DNA of 64,000 bases from contig NZ_JAUASW010000003.1 in assembly GCF_030345705.1 (NCBI RefSeq), forward strand, positions 594,149 to 658,148, given 5' to 3'. The stretch is from Pelomonas sp. SE-A7. Its GTDB lineage: Bacteria > Pseudomonadota > Gammaproteobacteria > Burkholderiales > Burkholderiaceae_C. The stretch's first letter is position 1. Each line of letters starts with the position of its first letter. Shown here piece by piece: positions 25,426-34,891 of this stretch. Under the pieces are notes generated by a model, which saw only the letters and a program-made list of their open reading frames with translations, did not search any database and was not told the DNA's origin. Both the position numbers and the translations under genes were made by a program.

Positions 25426-27498
25426 ATGCGCAGCAAACTGCTCCTGATTCCCGCCCTGCTGGTCGCCGGCCTGGCCATGGCCGCAGCCGACAAGCCTGTC
25501 ACCGAAACCCCGCTCGCCGCCCTGCCCTACACGCCCAGCCTGGACGTGAACGCGATGGACCGCACGGTCGAGCCCTGCGAGGACCTCTACCAGTTCGCCT
25601 GCGGCCGCTGGAGCCAGAACAACCCCATCCCCGCGGACCAGGCGCGCTGGTCGGTCTACGCCAAGATGGCCAACGAGAACCAGCGCTACCTCTGGGGCAT
25701 CCTGGACAAGCTGGCCGCTGGCGGCGCCGAGCGCACGGCGAACCAGGCGCGCATGGGCGACTACTTCGCCGCCTGCATGAACGAGGACGCGGTCCGCGCC
25801 CAGGGCCTGGCGCCGCTGCAGCCGCTGCTGGAGAGAATCGACGGCCTGGCCGACAAGCGCGAACTGCCGGCCCTGCTCGCCGCCCTGCACCTGGCGAGCA
25901 ACAACGAGCGCTTCTTCTTCCGCTTCTCTTCCGGCCAGGACTTCGCCGATGCCAGCCGCCAGATCGCCTTCGCCACGGCCGGCGGCCTGAGCCTGCCGGA
26001 CCGCGACTACTACCTGGCCAAGGACGCCAAGTCGGCCCGGCTGCGCAGCCAGTTCGAGGCCCATGTGGCGCAACTGCTGGAGCTGGCCGGCGCCTCGCCA
26101 ACGGCGGCTCGCAGCCAGGCCCGTGCGGTGCTGAAGATCGAGACCGCGCTGGCCCGGGCCTCGCTGAGCAAGGTCGACAAGCGCGACCCGTACAAGAGCT
26201 TCCATGCCGTCGATGCCAAGGGACTGCAGGCGCTGACGCCGGGCTTTGACTGGGCGCAGTACCAGCGGGACCTGGGTGCGCCCGAGGGTCTGAGCCGTTT
26301 CAACGTCACCGAGCCGGCTTTCATGAAGGCCTTTGCGCAGATGGTGAAGCAGCTGCCGCTGGCCGAGCTGAAGGGCTATCTGCGCTGGCAGCTGCTTTCC
26401 AGCCATGCGGCCCTGCTGTCACCCGAGCTGGTCCAGGCCAATTTCGATTTCTTCGGCCAGACCCTGAACGGCGTGCCCCAGCTCAAGGCCCGCTGGAAGC
26501 GCTGCGTGGAGCTGGTCGATGCCCAGATGGGTGAGGCCCTGGGCCAGGAGTTCGTCGAGCGCAATTTCAGCCCGGCGCTGAAGGAGGCCACGCTGAAGAT
26601 GACGGCCCAGATCGAGGATGCGATGGCGGCCCGCATCGAGAAGCTGGAATGGATGAGCCCGGCCACGCGCCGCCAGGCCCAGGCCAAGCTCAAGGCCATC
26701 GTCAACAAGGTCGGCTACCCCGACCGCTGGCGCGACTACGGCGCGCTCAAGGTGGACCTCAACAGCTTCGTCGCCAATGTGCAGGCCGGCCAGGCCTTCG
26801 AGCTGCGCCGCCAGCTGGCCAAGATAGGCAAGCCGCTGGACCGGGGCGAATGGGGCATGACGCCGCAGACGGTCAACGCCTCCTACGAGCCGCAGATGAA
26901 CGACATGAACTTCCCGGCCGGCGTGCTGCAGCCGCCGCTGTACGACGCCGCGCTGGACGATGCACCCAACTATGGCAACACCGGCGGCACCATAGGCCAT
27001 GAGCTGGTCCACGGCTTCGACGACGAGGGCCGCCAGTTCGACGGCCAGGGCAATCTCAAGGACTGGTGGGGCAAGAAGGATGCGGCCGCCTTCGAGAAGC
27101 GCGCTGCCTGCGTGGCCGACCAGTACGCCCGGTACACCGTGGTCGACGACATCAAGATCAACAGCAAGCTGACGCTGGGCGAGGACCTGGCCGACCTGGG
27201 CGGCCTGGTGCTGGCCTGGGCCGCCTGGCAGGCCCAGATCGCCGACATGAAGACCCCGCCCGAGCGGCGCGACGGCCTCACGCCCGAGCAGCGCTTCTTC
27301 GTCGGCTTTGCCCAGTGGGACTGCAATGACGCCCGGCCCGAGGCGCTGCGGGTCAAGGCCAAGACCGACCCGCATTCGCCCGGCCGCTACCGCATCAACG
27401 GCGTCGTGGTGAACATGCCGGAGTTCGAGAAGGCCTTCGGCTGCAAGCCGGGCCAGAAGCTGGTCAAGCCGGATGCCCAGCGCTGCCGGGTCTGGTAA
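25426..27498 (+). CDS. Secreted M13-family zinc metallopeptidase (neprilysin/PepO-like)
   Basis: The 690-residue precursor has a signal peptide (about 1-20) and the complete M13 fold: N-terminal NAMDRTVEPCEDLYQFACGRW, the zinc motif HELVH at 525-529 with the following DDEGRQFDGQGNL, third zinc ligand Glu586 in GEDLADLGGL, and C-terminal NMPEFEKAFGCKPGQ plus CRVW. All catalytic residues are present. It should be periplasmic or exported and cleave oligopeptides. It is a stand-alone gene, ending 118 bases before the next gene. Confidence 0.94.
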   Translation: MRSKLLLIPALLVAGLAMAAADKPVTETPLAALPYTPSLDVNAMDRTVEPCEDLYQFACGRWSQNNPIPADQARWSVYAKMANENQRYLWGILDKLAAGGAERTANQARMGDYFAACMNEDAVRAQGLAPLQPLLERIDGLADKRELPALLAALHLASNNERFFFRFSSGQDFADASRQIAFATAGGLSLPDRDYYLAKDAKSARLRSQFEAHVAQLLELAGASPTAARSQARAVLKIETALARASLSKVDKRDPYKSFHAVDAKGLQALTPGFDWAQYQRDLGAPEGLSRFNVTEPAFMKAFAQMVKQLPLAELKGYLRWQLLSSHAALLSPELVQANFDFFGQTLNGVPQLKARWKRCVELVDAQMGEALGQEFVERNFSPALKEATLKMTAQIEDAMAARIEKLEWMSPATRRQAQAKLKAIVNKVGYPDRWRDYGALKVDLNSFVANVQAGQAFELRRQLAKIGKPLDRGEWGMTPQTVNASYEPQMNDMNFPAGVLQPPLYDAALDDAPNYGNTGGTIGHELVHGFDDEGRQFDGQGNLKDWWGKKDAAAFEKRAACVADQYARYTVVDDIKINSKLTLGEDLADLGGLVLAWAAWQAQIADMKTPPERRDGLTPEQRFFVGFAQWDCNDARPEALRVKAKTDPHSPGRYRINGVVVNMPEFEKAFGCKPGQKLVKPDAQRCRVW

Positions 27499-27616
27499 GG
27501 TCTGTGGCGGCTTGGGGCGGGCGAGCGTGATGTTTTGTACGCCGGCCGCCGCGGATCGAAGCGCCGGCACGGCGGCCGGCCCGTAGACTCGCCGCAAAGT
27601 CTTGGCTGTAGGAGCG

Positions 27617-28732
27617 ATGCGCAACCCGAGGCGAACCCTGCTGACGCTGGCGGCGGCCCTGCTGGGCGCGCCGTCGGCATGGGCGAGCGCCGCCGGCCCG
27701 GAGATCCGCATCGGCGCCTCGGCGGCGCTCAGCGGCCCGGCCGCCGGCCTGGGCCAGCGCTTCCATGCCGGCGCCGGCGCCTACTTCAACCAGCTCAATG
27801 CACAGGGCGGCATCGGCGGAGCCCGGGTGGTCGTGGACCTGCTCGACGACGCCTACGAATCCGACAAGGCCGACCTCAATACCCGCAAGCTGGTGGAAGA
27901 CCCCCGTGTGCTGGCCCTGTTCGGCTACGTGGGCACGCCCACCAGCAATATGGCCCTGCCCTATGTGAAGCGCTGGTCCATTCCTTTCGTCGGCGCCTAC
28001 ACCGGGGCAGATGTGCTGCGCAGCCCCTACCGCCCGCTGGTCTTCAATGTGCGCGCCAGCTACCGCGAAGAAGCCCAGCAGCTGGCGGTTGCCATGAAGA
28101 TCGCCGGGATCCACACGCTCAATGTGTTCTACCAGGCGGACCTCTTCGGCCGAGCCGGCCTGGAGGCCATGCGCGCCGTGGCCGGTGCGCAGGGCCTGCA
28201 GATCCTGGCCACCGACACGGTCAAGCGCAACACGGCCGAGGTGGCCGAGGCGGTGGAGGCCCTGGTACAGGCCAGTCCGGCCGATGCGATCTTCATGGTG
28301 TCGACCTATGCCAGCAGCGCTGCCTTCGTGCGCCAGGCGCGGGCCAAGGGCTTCCGCGGACGCTTCTATGCGCTGTCCTTCGCCGGCATGGAGCAGTTGC
28401 GCCATGCCCTGGGCAAGCCGCTGGCCAAGGGCCTGACCGTGGCCCAGGTCGTCCCCGATCCCGAAGACCGCGCCCTGCCGGTGGTGGCCGAATACCAGCA
28501 GGCCATGCGCGAGGCCGGCGACAGGCAGTTCGACTCCATCAGCCTGGAGGGCTACCTGGCCGCCAAGGTGATGGCCGAAGGCCTGCGCCGTGCCAAGGCG
28601 CCGCTGACCCGCGAGAGCCTGGCGCAGGGCCTGGAGTCGGTCGGCCAGCTGGACCTGGGCGGCTTCCATGTGCATTTCGGACCGGGCCAGCGCAACGGCT
28701 CCAGCCTGGTCGAGTTGCGCGTGCTGCCCTGA
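27617..28732 (+). CDS. Branched-chain amino acid type periplasmic binding protein
   Basis: The 371-residue product has a signal peptide (about 1-24, ending SAWASA) and a periplasmic-binding fold of the LivJ/LivK family: EIRIGASAALSGPAAGLGQR, FNQLNAQGGIGGARVVVDL, DDAYESDKADLNTRKLVED and NMALPYVKRWSIPFVGAYTG. No transporter genes are linked. The ATG at 27617 has GGAG only 2 bases upstream, an unusually short spacing, and an in-frame TTG at 27602 has no clear ribosome binding site, so the exact start is uncertain. The ligand could be an amino acid, amide or aromatic compound. Confidence 0.85.
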   Translation: MRNPRRTLLTLAAALLGAPSAWASAAGPEIRIGASAALSGPAAGLGQRFHAGAGAYFNQLNAQGGIGGARVVVDLLDDAYESDKADLNTRKLVEDPRVLALFGYVGTPTSNMALPYVKRWSIPFVGAYTGADVLRSPYRPLVFNVRASYREEAQQLAVAMKIAGIHTLNVFYQADLFGRAGLEAMRAVAGAQGLQILATDTVKRNTAEVAEAVEALVQASPADAIFMVSTYASSAAFVRQARAKGFRGRFYALSFAGMEQLRHALGKPLAKGLTVAQVVPDPEDRALPVVAEYQQAMREAGDRQFDSISLEGYLAAKVMAEGLRRAKAPLTRESLAQGLESVGQLDLGGFHVHFGPGQRNGSSLVELRVLP

Positions 28733-28756
28733 AGCCGCCCCGCGCGGGCAAGAAAA

Positions 28757-28784
28757 AAGCCCCGGCTCGAAGAGCGCGGGGCTT
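28757..28784 (-). terminator. Intrinsic terminator of the DUF4397 lipoprotein gene
   Basis: An 8-bp perfect stem (AAGCCCCG with CGGGGCTT) encloses a 12-base loop, and read on the minus strand it is followed by a run of T. It sits between two convergent genes, 27 bases beyond the end of the minus-strand gene at 28811, and is the clearest rho-independent terminator in the window. Confidence 0.85.
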
Positions 28785-28810
28785 GGCAGGCCGGGGCCTG
28801 GCTTGTTGGA

Positions 28811-30103
28811 TCAGCGCTCGCGACGCAGCACGCCTTGCGGCGCCACGGCGCCACCACCCATCACGAACACCGTGTAGATGCCGTTCTGGTTGATGGTCAG
28901 GCCGGTTTCCTTGAACAGCGGCGTGGGCGAGACCGGCGAGGTGACGGACAGCTGCGAGCTGGTGCTGGCGGGCACGGTCAGCTGGCTGGACACGGTGCCC
29001 GGCACGATGGTGCTGGCGATGGCGCTGAAGTCCAGCGTCAGCGTCAGGCCGGCGGGTGCACCGGCCACGCCGTTGATCAGGCGCATCTTGGCGGTGCCGG
29101 CCGTGGTCGGCAGGCGGTTGTCGTCAGGGAACACGACCAGCTGCGGTGCCGAGGCGTCGCCCCAGACCATCAGCGTGTAGTCGCCACCGGCGGTCAGGTT
29201 GACGTTGGCGGCGGCCATGGCCGTGCCGTTGACCGTGGTGTTGATCGCGTTGCTGCCGGCCGGCAGGGTCAGGTAGTCACCGATGGTCGGGGCCACCGAG
29301 TTCTGCAGCAGGGTCTTGCCGCCGCTGGTCGAGCCGACCTGGGCGTTGTTGGCCACCGAAGCCACGACACGGGCGCGGGCCGTGTTGTTGGCATAGTTGG
29401 TCGGGTTGCCTTGCTGCTGCATGAAGATGCCGTTGACCAGCACGCCGCCCTGGGTCGGGGTGATGATCAGGCTGTGGACCTTGAGGGCTTCCAGCGAGAT
29501 CGACGGAATGTCCAGGCGGACGTCGTTGCGGTTGCCGTTGCCGGTCACGCGAACGCGGAACGAGCCGCTGTTCAGGCCGATGTAACCGCTGCTGGCGCCG
29601 CCCACGATGCCGGTGGCCATGGGCGAAGCGTTGTCCAGGCTGTCGGTGGCGCCCGTCAGGTAGACGTCCAGGGCGCCGGCGTCTGCGGCTTCGTTCAGGA
29701 CCAGCAGCTTCGAGGTGCCGGCCGTGGTCGGCACGGCTTCTTCTTCCTGCAGCAGGGTGGTGCGCAGAGCGCCCGACCAGCCGTAGGCGATCACGCTGTA
29801 CTTGCTGCCACCGGTCAGGGTGGGGCTGATCGAGACCAGGGTGGTGCCGGTGCCGTTGGCCTGGACCTGGCTGGCGGTCGAGCCGGTGTTCACGTCGGCA
29901 TAGGTGCCGGCGGTGGCGTAGGCGACGCCGGTATTGGTCTTGGTGGTGCCGATCGTGAAATCGAGCGAGCTGTAGCCGACGCTGGCATTGATCAAGCGCA
30001 TCTGCGCATTGCTGCTGCTGCTACCACCGCCGCCGCCACCGCAGGCGGCCAGCAGCGTGCTGCCGACAAGTGCCACCAGCGTGGCCAAACTTCCAAAGCG
30101 CAT
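28811..30103 (-). CDS. DUF4397-domain surface lipoprotein
   Basis: The 430-residue precursor has a lipobox (GSTLLAAC) followed by a Gly/Ser linker (GGGGGGSSSS), then two DUF4397-like modules: AQMRLINASVGYSSLDFTIG and later AKMRLINGVAGAPAGLTLTL, each Thr/Ser/Gly-rich with YSVIAYGW or YTLMVWGD. DUF4397 proteins are secreted beta-sandwich proteins of unknown function. The ATG at 30103 has AGGAGA 8 bases upstream. Low Lys and high Thr, Ser and Ala content contrasts with neighbours and fits a surface-exposed protein. A strong intrinsic terminator follows. Confidence 0.82.
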   Translation of the reverse strand: MRFGSLATLVALVGSTLLAACGGGGGGSSSSNAQMRLINASVGYSSLDFTIGTTKTNTGVAYATAGTYADVNTGSTASQVQANGTGTTLVSISPTLTGGSKYSVIAYGWSGALRTTLLQEEEAVPTTAGTSKLLVLNEAADAGALDVYLTGATDSLDNASPMATGIVGGASSGYIGLNSGSFRVRVTGNGNRNDVRLDIPSISLEALKVHSLIITPTQGGVLVNGIFMQQQGNPTNYANNTARARVVASVANNAQVGSTSGGKTLLQNSVAPTIGDYLTLPAGSNAINTTVNGTAMAAANVNLTAGGDYTLMVWGDASAPQLVVFPDDNRLPTTAGTAKMRLINGVAGAPAGLTLTLDFSAIASTIVPGTVSSQLTVPASTSSQLSVTSPVSPTPLFKETGLTINQNGIYTVFVMGGGAVAPQGVLRRER

Positions 30104-30284
30104 TGCACTTTCTCCTGAGCAAAATATGGTCGCGATTGGACGCGGGACTTGTATCCACCCCGCGTCGCAATTTGTAGGACTGTAAAGCATAGAGCGATCC
30201 CCCCAGTTTTCCGGTCGTCACCCGCTGCTAGCATGGCCCGCGCCTTGCGAGTCGACCAAGGCGCCGTTCATGCCGGAGACCCCC

Positions 30285-32339
30285 ATGCCTTATCCCCGCC
30301 TGCTCGAACCCCTGGACCTGGGCTTCACCACGCTGAAGAACCGGGTGCTGATGGGCAGCATGCACACCGGCCTGGAAGACGGGCGCAAGCATTTCGAGCG
30401 CATGGCGGCCTTCTTCGCCGAGCGGGCCAGGGGCGAGGTGGGGCTGATCGTGACCGGCGGCTTCGCACCCAACATCGAGGGCTGGGCCAAGCCTTTTGCC
30501 GGCACGCTGGCCACCGGCGGCGCGGCGCGGCGGCACAAAGTGATCACCGATGCGGTCCATGCCGAGGGCGGCAAGATCGCCCTGCAGATCCTGCACACCG
30601 GCCGCTACGGCTATCACCCGCTGTGCGTTGCGCCCTCCCGCATCCAGTCGCCGATCTCGCCTTTCACGCCGCGTGAACTCTCGGAGCGTGGCATCGAACG
30701 GCAGATCCGCGCCTTCATCCGCTGCGCCAGGCTGGCCCGCGAGGCCGGCTACGACGGCGTCGAGGTGATGGGGTCCGAGGGCTATTTCATCAACCAGTTC
30801 CTGGTCACCCACACCAACCAGCGGCAGGACCGCTGGGGCGGCGCCTACGAGAACCGGATGCGCCTGCCGCTGGAGATCCTGGCGCGCATGCGCGAGGCCG
30901 TGGGGCCGGACTTCATCATCATCTACCGGCTCTCCATGCTGGACCTGATCCCGGACGGCAGCAGCTGGGACGAGGTGCTGGAGCTGGCCCGACGGGTCGC
31001 CAAGGGCGGCGCTACGATCATCAATACCGGCATCGGCTGGCATGAGGCGCGGGTGCCCACCATCGCCACCTCGGTGCCTCGCGCCGGCTTCGCCTGGGTG
31101 ACGCAGAAGCTGCGCACGGCCCTGCGGGCCGAGGGCATCACCACGCCGCTGATCACCAGCAACCGCATCAACATGCCCGAGGTGGCCGAGAACGTGCTGG
31201 CCGAGGGCGCCGCCGACATGGTCAGCATGGCCCGGCCCTTCCTGGCCGATGCCGACTTCGTCAGGAAGGCGCGCGAGAACCGGGCCGACGAGATCAACAC
31301 CTGCATCGCCTGCAACCAGGCCTGCCTGGACCACACCTTCGCGCAGAAGATCTCGACCTGCCTGGTCAACCCGCGTGCCGCCTACGAGCGCGAGCTGGCC
31401 GTGGTGCCCATCGCCGCGACCCGCACGCCGCGCAAGAAGATCGCCGTCGTCGGCGCCGGTCCGGCCGGCCTGGCGGCCTCGACGCTGCTGGCCGAGCGCG
31501 GCCATGCGGTGCAGCTGTTCGATTCGGCCACCGAGATAGGCGGCCAGTTCAACCTGGCCAGACGCATCCCGGGCAAGGAGGAGTTCAGCGAGACGCTGCG
31601 CTACTTCCGCCGCCGCATCGAGCTGACCGGTGTCGAGCTGCAGCTGAACCGGCGCGTCGGCGTCGAGCAGCTCAAGGGTTTCGACGAGGTGCTGCTGGCC
31701 ACCGGCGTGACGCCGCGCAACCCGCGCATCCCGGGCCAGGACGACCACCCCGACCTGGTGCTGTCCTATATAGACGTGCTGCTGCGTCGCAAGAGCGTGG
31801 GCCGGCGCGTGGCCATAGTCGGCGCGGGCGGCATTGGCTTCGACGTGGCCGAGTTCCTGGTCGATGAAGGCCATGCACTGGCGCTGGATGCGCCGGCCTG
31901 GCGGCGCGAATGGGGGGTGGCCGATCCGGCCGAGGTGCGCGGCGGCGTGGTGCGGCCGGCCCCGGCCGACCCGGCGCGCGAGATCACCTTGCTGCAGCGC
32001 AAGAGCGGCAAGCTGGGCGCCGGCCTGGGCAAGACCACCGGCTGGATCCACCGCGCGGCGCTGAAGATGAAGCAGGTCGAGATGGTCGGCGGGGTCAACT
32101 ACGAGAAGATCACCGCCGAGGGCCTGTGGATCAGCCACGGCGAAGACCGCCGCGACCTGGAGCTGCTGGCCGTGGACAGCATCGTGCTGTGCGCCGGCCA
32201 GGAGCCGCTGCGCGAGCTGGAAGAACCCCTGCGCGCGGCCGGCCTGCGGGTGCATCTGGTCGGCGGAGCGCTGGAGGCCGGCGAACTCGACGCCAAGCGG
32301 GCCATCCTGCAGGGCACCAAGCTGGCGCTCAGCCTCTGA
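30285..32339 (+). CDS. fadH: NADPH-dependent 2,4-dienoyl-CoA reductase
   Basis: The 684-residue protein has the old-yellow-enzyme barrel with FMN (MGSMHTGLED, GSEGYFINQFLVTHTNQRQD), a 4Fe-4S cluster with Cys340, Cys343, Cys347 and Cys359 (same spacing as E. coli FadH), an FAD motif (IAVVGAGPAGLAASTLLAER) and a NAD(P) motif (RRVAIVGAGGIGFDVAEFL). It reduces 2,4-dienoyl-CoA during beta-oxidation of unsaturated fatty acids. I prefer the ATG at 30285, which has GGAG 6 bases upstream, over the ATG at 30270. It is a single gene. Confidence 0.93.
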   Translation: MPYPRLLEPLDLGFTTLKNRVLMGSMHTGLEDGRKHFERMAAFFAERARGEVGLIVTGGFAPNIEGWAKPFAGTLATGGAARRHKVITDAVHAEGGKIALQILHTGRYGYHPLCVAPSRIQSPISPFTPRELSERGIERQIRAFIRCARLAREAGYDGVEVMGSEGYFINQFLVTHTNQRQDRWGGAYENRMRLPLEILARMREAVGPDFIIIYRLSMLDLIPDGSSWDEVLELARRVAKGGATIINTGIGWHEARVPTIATSVPRAGFAWVTQKLRTALRAEGITTPLITSNRINMPEVAENVLAEGAADMVSMARPFLADADFVRKARENRADEINTCIACNQACLDHTFAQKISTCLVNPRAAYERELAVVPIAATRTPRKKIAVVGAGPAGLAASTLLAERGHAVQLFDSATEIGGQFNLARRIPGKEEFSETLRYFRRRIELTGVELQLNRRVGVEQLKGFDEVLLATGVTPRNPRIPGQDDHPDLVLSYIDVLLRRKSVGRRVAIVGAGGIGFDVAEFLVDEGHALALDAPAWRREWGVADPAEVRGGVVRPAPADPAREITLLQRKSGKLGAGLGKTTGWIHRAALKMKQVEMVGGVNYEKITAEGLWISHGEDRRDLELLAVDSIVLCAGQEPLRELEEPLRAAGLRVHLVGGALEAGELDAKRAILQGTKLALSL

Positions 32340-32343
32340 GTCC

Positions 32344-32364
32344 GCCGGGCGGCAATCGCCCGGC
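32344..32364 (+). terminator. Hairpin downstream of fadH, possible terminator
   Basis: An 8-bp GC-only stem (GCCGGGCG with CGCCCGGC) and 5-base loop start 5 bases after the fadH stop. No T run follows, so this is a weak candidate that may act with Rho. The remaining 200 bases before the next gene show no riboswitch I can recognise. Confidence 0.45.
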
Positions 32365-32563
32365 CTGCACGCACCAGCTCAAAGCGTGAGCAATTGCTGG
32401 CTTGGCCTGTGGCTCCTAATGGCCAACCCTTAGGCCCCGTCAACCCCCTAGGTCCAAACTCCGCTCCGGTCGACGTTGAGGGATGCCCCGCCGTACCAGG
32501 GCAATCGACCACCACCACCGCGCTGGCCAAGAACCGGCGACAACGGAAAAGGTTCGGAACTAG

Positions 32564-34855
32564 ATGAGCTTGACGATGTTTCGCCAAGGCTGTTGGGCCC
32601 TGTGGACCGGGCTGGCCATCGTGCCGGCCCAGGCGCAGGTGACGAATGCTGTGAATGCCGGTCCGGCGGCCCTGTTGGGTCGGCCCGAGCTGTGGCTGTT
32701 CGCCTTCGGCCTGCTGGGCGTGCTGGGCATGGCCCTGGGTTTGGGTCTGCTGCGCTGGCAGCGGCTGCGCCTGAAGGCGCGTCGCGAAGTGCTGCGCCGG
32801 GTGCGTGGTGAGCGCGGCCGTCTGGTGGCCCTGCTCAACGCCATTCCCGACCCGGTGTATTTCAAGGATGCCGGCGACGCCTACGACGGCAGCAACCCGG
32901 CCTTCAGCCGCTTGAGCGGACTCAGCGAGGCCGAAGTGCTGGGCCGGCGCGACGAGCAACTGAACCAGGCGCCGCAATGGACGCAGGCCATCGCCGGCAG
33001 CCGCGAAGCCGTGCAGCGCAAGCTCAGCTGGATCGAGCGCGCCGACGGCAGCCGGGCCTGCCTGGACGTGCTGCAGGCGCCGGTCTACGAAGAAGGCGAG
33101 TACCTGGGCCAGATCGGCGTTGCCCGTGACGTGACGGCGCTGCAGCAGGCCATGGACCATGCCCGCCGCGCCGCCACCGTGTTCGAGCATTGCGGCGAGG
33201 GCATCCTGGTGATGGATGCCGAGCTGCGCATCGTCGACCTGAATCCGGCGGCCTGCCGCATCAGCGGCCATGAGCGTCATGAGCTGATGGGCCAGACGCC
33301 CGAGATGTTGCGCGCCATCGCGCTGGACGCCGATCTGCAACAGGACCTCTGGGGCAGGGTGGACAACGCCGGCAAGTGGAGCGGCGAGCTGGTGGACCGC
33401 CGTCGCGACGGGACGGCGGTGCCCATCTGGGCGACCCTGGTCAAGGTGCCGGCCAGCGGCAGCAATCCGCAGCAGTACCTGATGGTGCTGACCGACATCT
33501 CGCGCATCAAGGAGACCGAGGCCGAGCTCCTGCACCAGTCGCTGCACGACCGCCTGACCGGCCTGCCCAATCTGGCCCTGCTGCGCGACCGCATCGAGCG
33601 CCAGATCCACATCGCCCAGCGCGACCACACTTGCGTGGCCGTGCTCTACATCGACCTGGACGGCTTCCGCGAGGTCAACGACATTGCCGGCCATGCCGCC
33701 GGCGACGCCGTGCTGCGCGAAGCGGCCGAGCGTTTCGTCAACGTGGTGCGGGCCAGCGACTCGGTCGCCCGGGTCGGTGCCGACGAATTCGTCGTGGTGC
33801 TGTCCGGCCTGGTCGACGAGGAAACCTCGATGCGCCTGGGCGACCGGCTGATCCAGTCGATCTGCGAGCCGGTCCGGGTGGGCAGCCAGACCTTCAACCT
33901 GGGCGCCAGCGTGGGTCTGGCGCTATTCCCGACCGACGGCGAAAACGTCGATTCGCTGTTGCGCAACGCCGAGGCCGCGATGTGCCGCGCCAAGGCCAGC
34001 GCCCGCAATACGGTGCAGTCCTACCGGCCCGAGCTGACCCGCATGGTCCAGCAGCGCTTCGAGCTGACCCATGCGCTGCGCCAGGCCAACGAGGCCGCGC
34101 AGTTCCGCCTGGAATACCAGCCCCAGGTGCGCCTCTCCGACGGCGCGCTGATCGGTGCCGAGGCCCTGCTGCGCTGGCGCCATCCGACCCGCGGCCCGAT
34201 CTCGCCGGCCGAGTTCATCCCGCTGGCTGAGGAAACCGGCCTGATCATCCCGATCGGCCGCTGGGTGCTCGAGCAGGCCTGCGCCCAGGCCGCGCGCTGG
34301 CAAGGCCAGCCGGGCAAGCCGCAGCAGGTGGCGGTCAACGTGTCGGCCCGCCAGCTGCGCCAGAGCGATTTCGTCGAATGCGTGGAGCAGATCCTGCTTG
34401 AAACCGGCTGCCCGCCGCAGGCGCTGGAACTGGAAGTCACCGAGAGCCTGCTGCTGGAAGACGCCGAGGGCGCCATCGAGCTGATGAACCGGTTGACCCA
34501 GCGTGGCGTGCGCGTGGCCATCGACGACTTCGGCACCGGCTACTCCTCGCTGAGCTATCTCAAGCGCATGCCGATCCAGACGCTGAAGATCGACCGCAGC
34601 TTCGTCCACGAGCTGGGCAGCGATGCCAACGTCTCCGCCATCGCCCGCACCGTCATCGTGCTGGCCCGCAGCCTCGGCCTGGACGTGCTGGCCGAGGGCG
34701 TGGAAACCGCCGAGCAGGCCGAATGGCTGCGCCGCGAAGGCTGCGACTGGGCCCAGGGCTGGTTCTATGGCCGCCCGGCTCCGGCCGAGGACTTCGTCGC
34801 TCCGCGGGTCGCCTTGCCGGCCCAGGAAAACCGCCGCCATCTGCAGCTGGCCTGA
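32564..34855 (+). CDS. PAS-PAS-GGDEF-EAL cyclic-di-GMP protein
   Basis: The 763-residue protein has a signal or first helix (1-30), a transmembrane helix near 45-65, two PAS domains (about 85-200 and 205-320), a GGDEF domain (325-490) and an EAL domain (505-755). The GGDEF active-site motif is GADEF (about 405-409), a substitution of the second glycine that often lowers cyclase activity. The EAL domain is intact: EALLRW (Glu533), DDFGTGYSSLSYLK and the KIDRSFV motif. It probably acts mainly as a phosphodiesterase, with the GGDEF as a possible GTP-sensing module, but this is inference. Confidence 0.9.
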   Translation: MSLTMFRQGCWALWTGLAIVPAQAQVTNAVNAGPAALLGRPELWLFAFGLLGVLGMALGLGLLRWQRLRLKARREVLRRVRGERGRLVALLNAIPDPVYFKDAGDAYDGSNPAFSRLSGLSEAEVLGRRDEQLNQAPQWTQAIAGSREAVQRKLSWIERADGSRACLDVLQAPVYEEGEYLGQIGVARDVTALQQAMDHARRAATVFEHCGEGILVMDAELRIVDLNPAACRISGHERHELMGQTPEMLRAIALDADLQQDLWGRVDNAGKWSGELVDRRRDGTAVPIWATLVKVPASGSNPQQYLMVLTDISRIKETEAELLHQSLHDRLTGLPNLALLRDRIERQIHIAQRDHTCVAVLYIDLDGFREVNDIAGHAAGDAVLREAAERFVNVVRASDSVARVGADEFVVVLSGLVDEETSMRLGDRLIQSICEPVRVGSQTFNLGASVGLALFPTDGENVDSLLRNAEAAMCRAKASARNTVQSYRPELTRMVQQRFELTHALRQANEAAQFRLEYQPQVRLSDGALIGAEALLRWRHPTRGPISPAEFIPLAEETGLIIPIGRWVLEQACAQAARWQGQPGKPQQVAVNVSARQLRQSDFVECVEQILLETGCPPQALELEVTESLLLEDAEGAIELMNRLTQRGVRVAIDDFGTGYSSLSYLKRMPIQTLKIDRSFVHELGSDANVSAIARTVIVLARSLGLDVLAEGVETAEQAEWLRREGCDWAQGWFYGRPAPAEDFVAPRVALPAQENRRHLQLA

Positions 34856-34891
34856 CTGGCCGGAACCCGGGTCCGCGGCCACAATCCGGCC

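Noticed and set aside
32340..32563. A cyclic-di-GMP riboswitch upstream of the GGDEF-EAL gene
   Set aside because: I could not find the conserved GEMM-type core; only a GC-rich hairpin just after fadH is evident.
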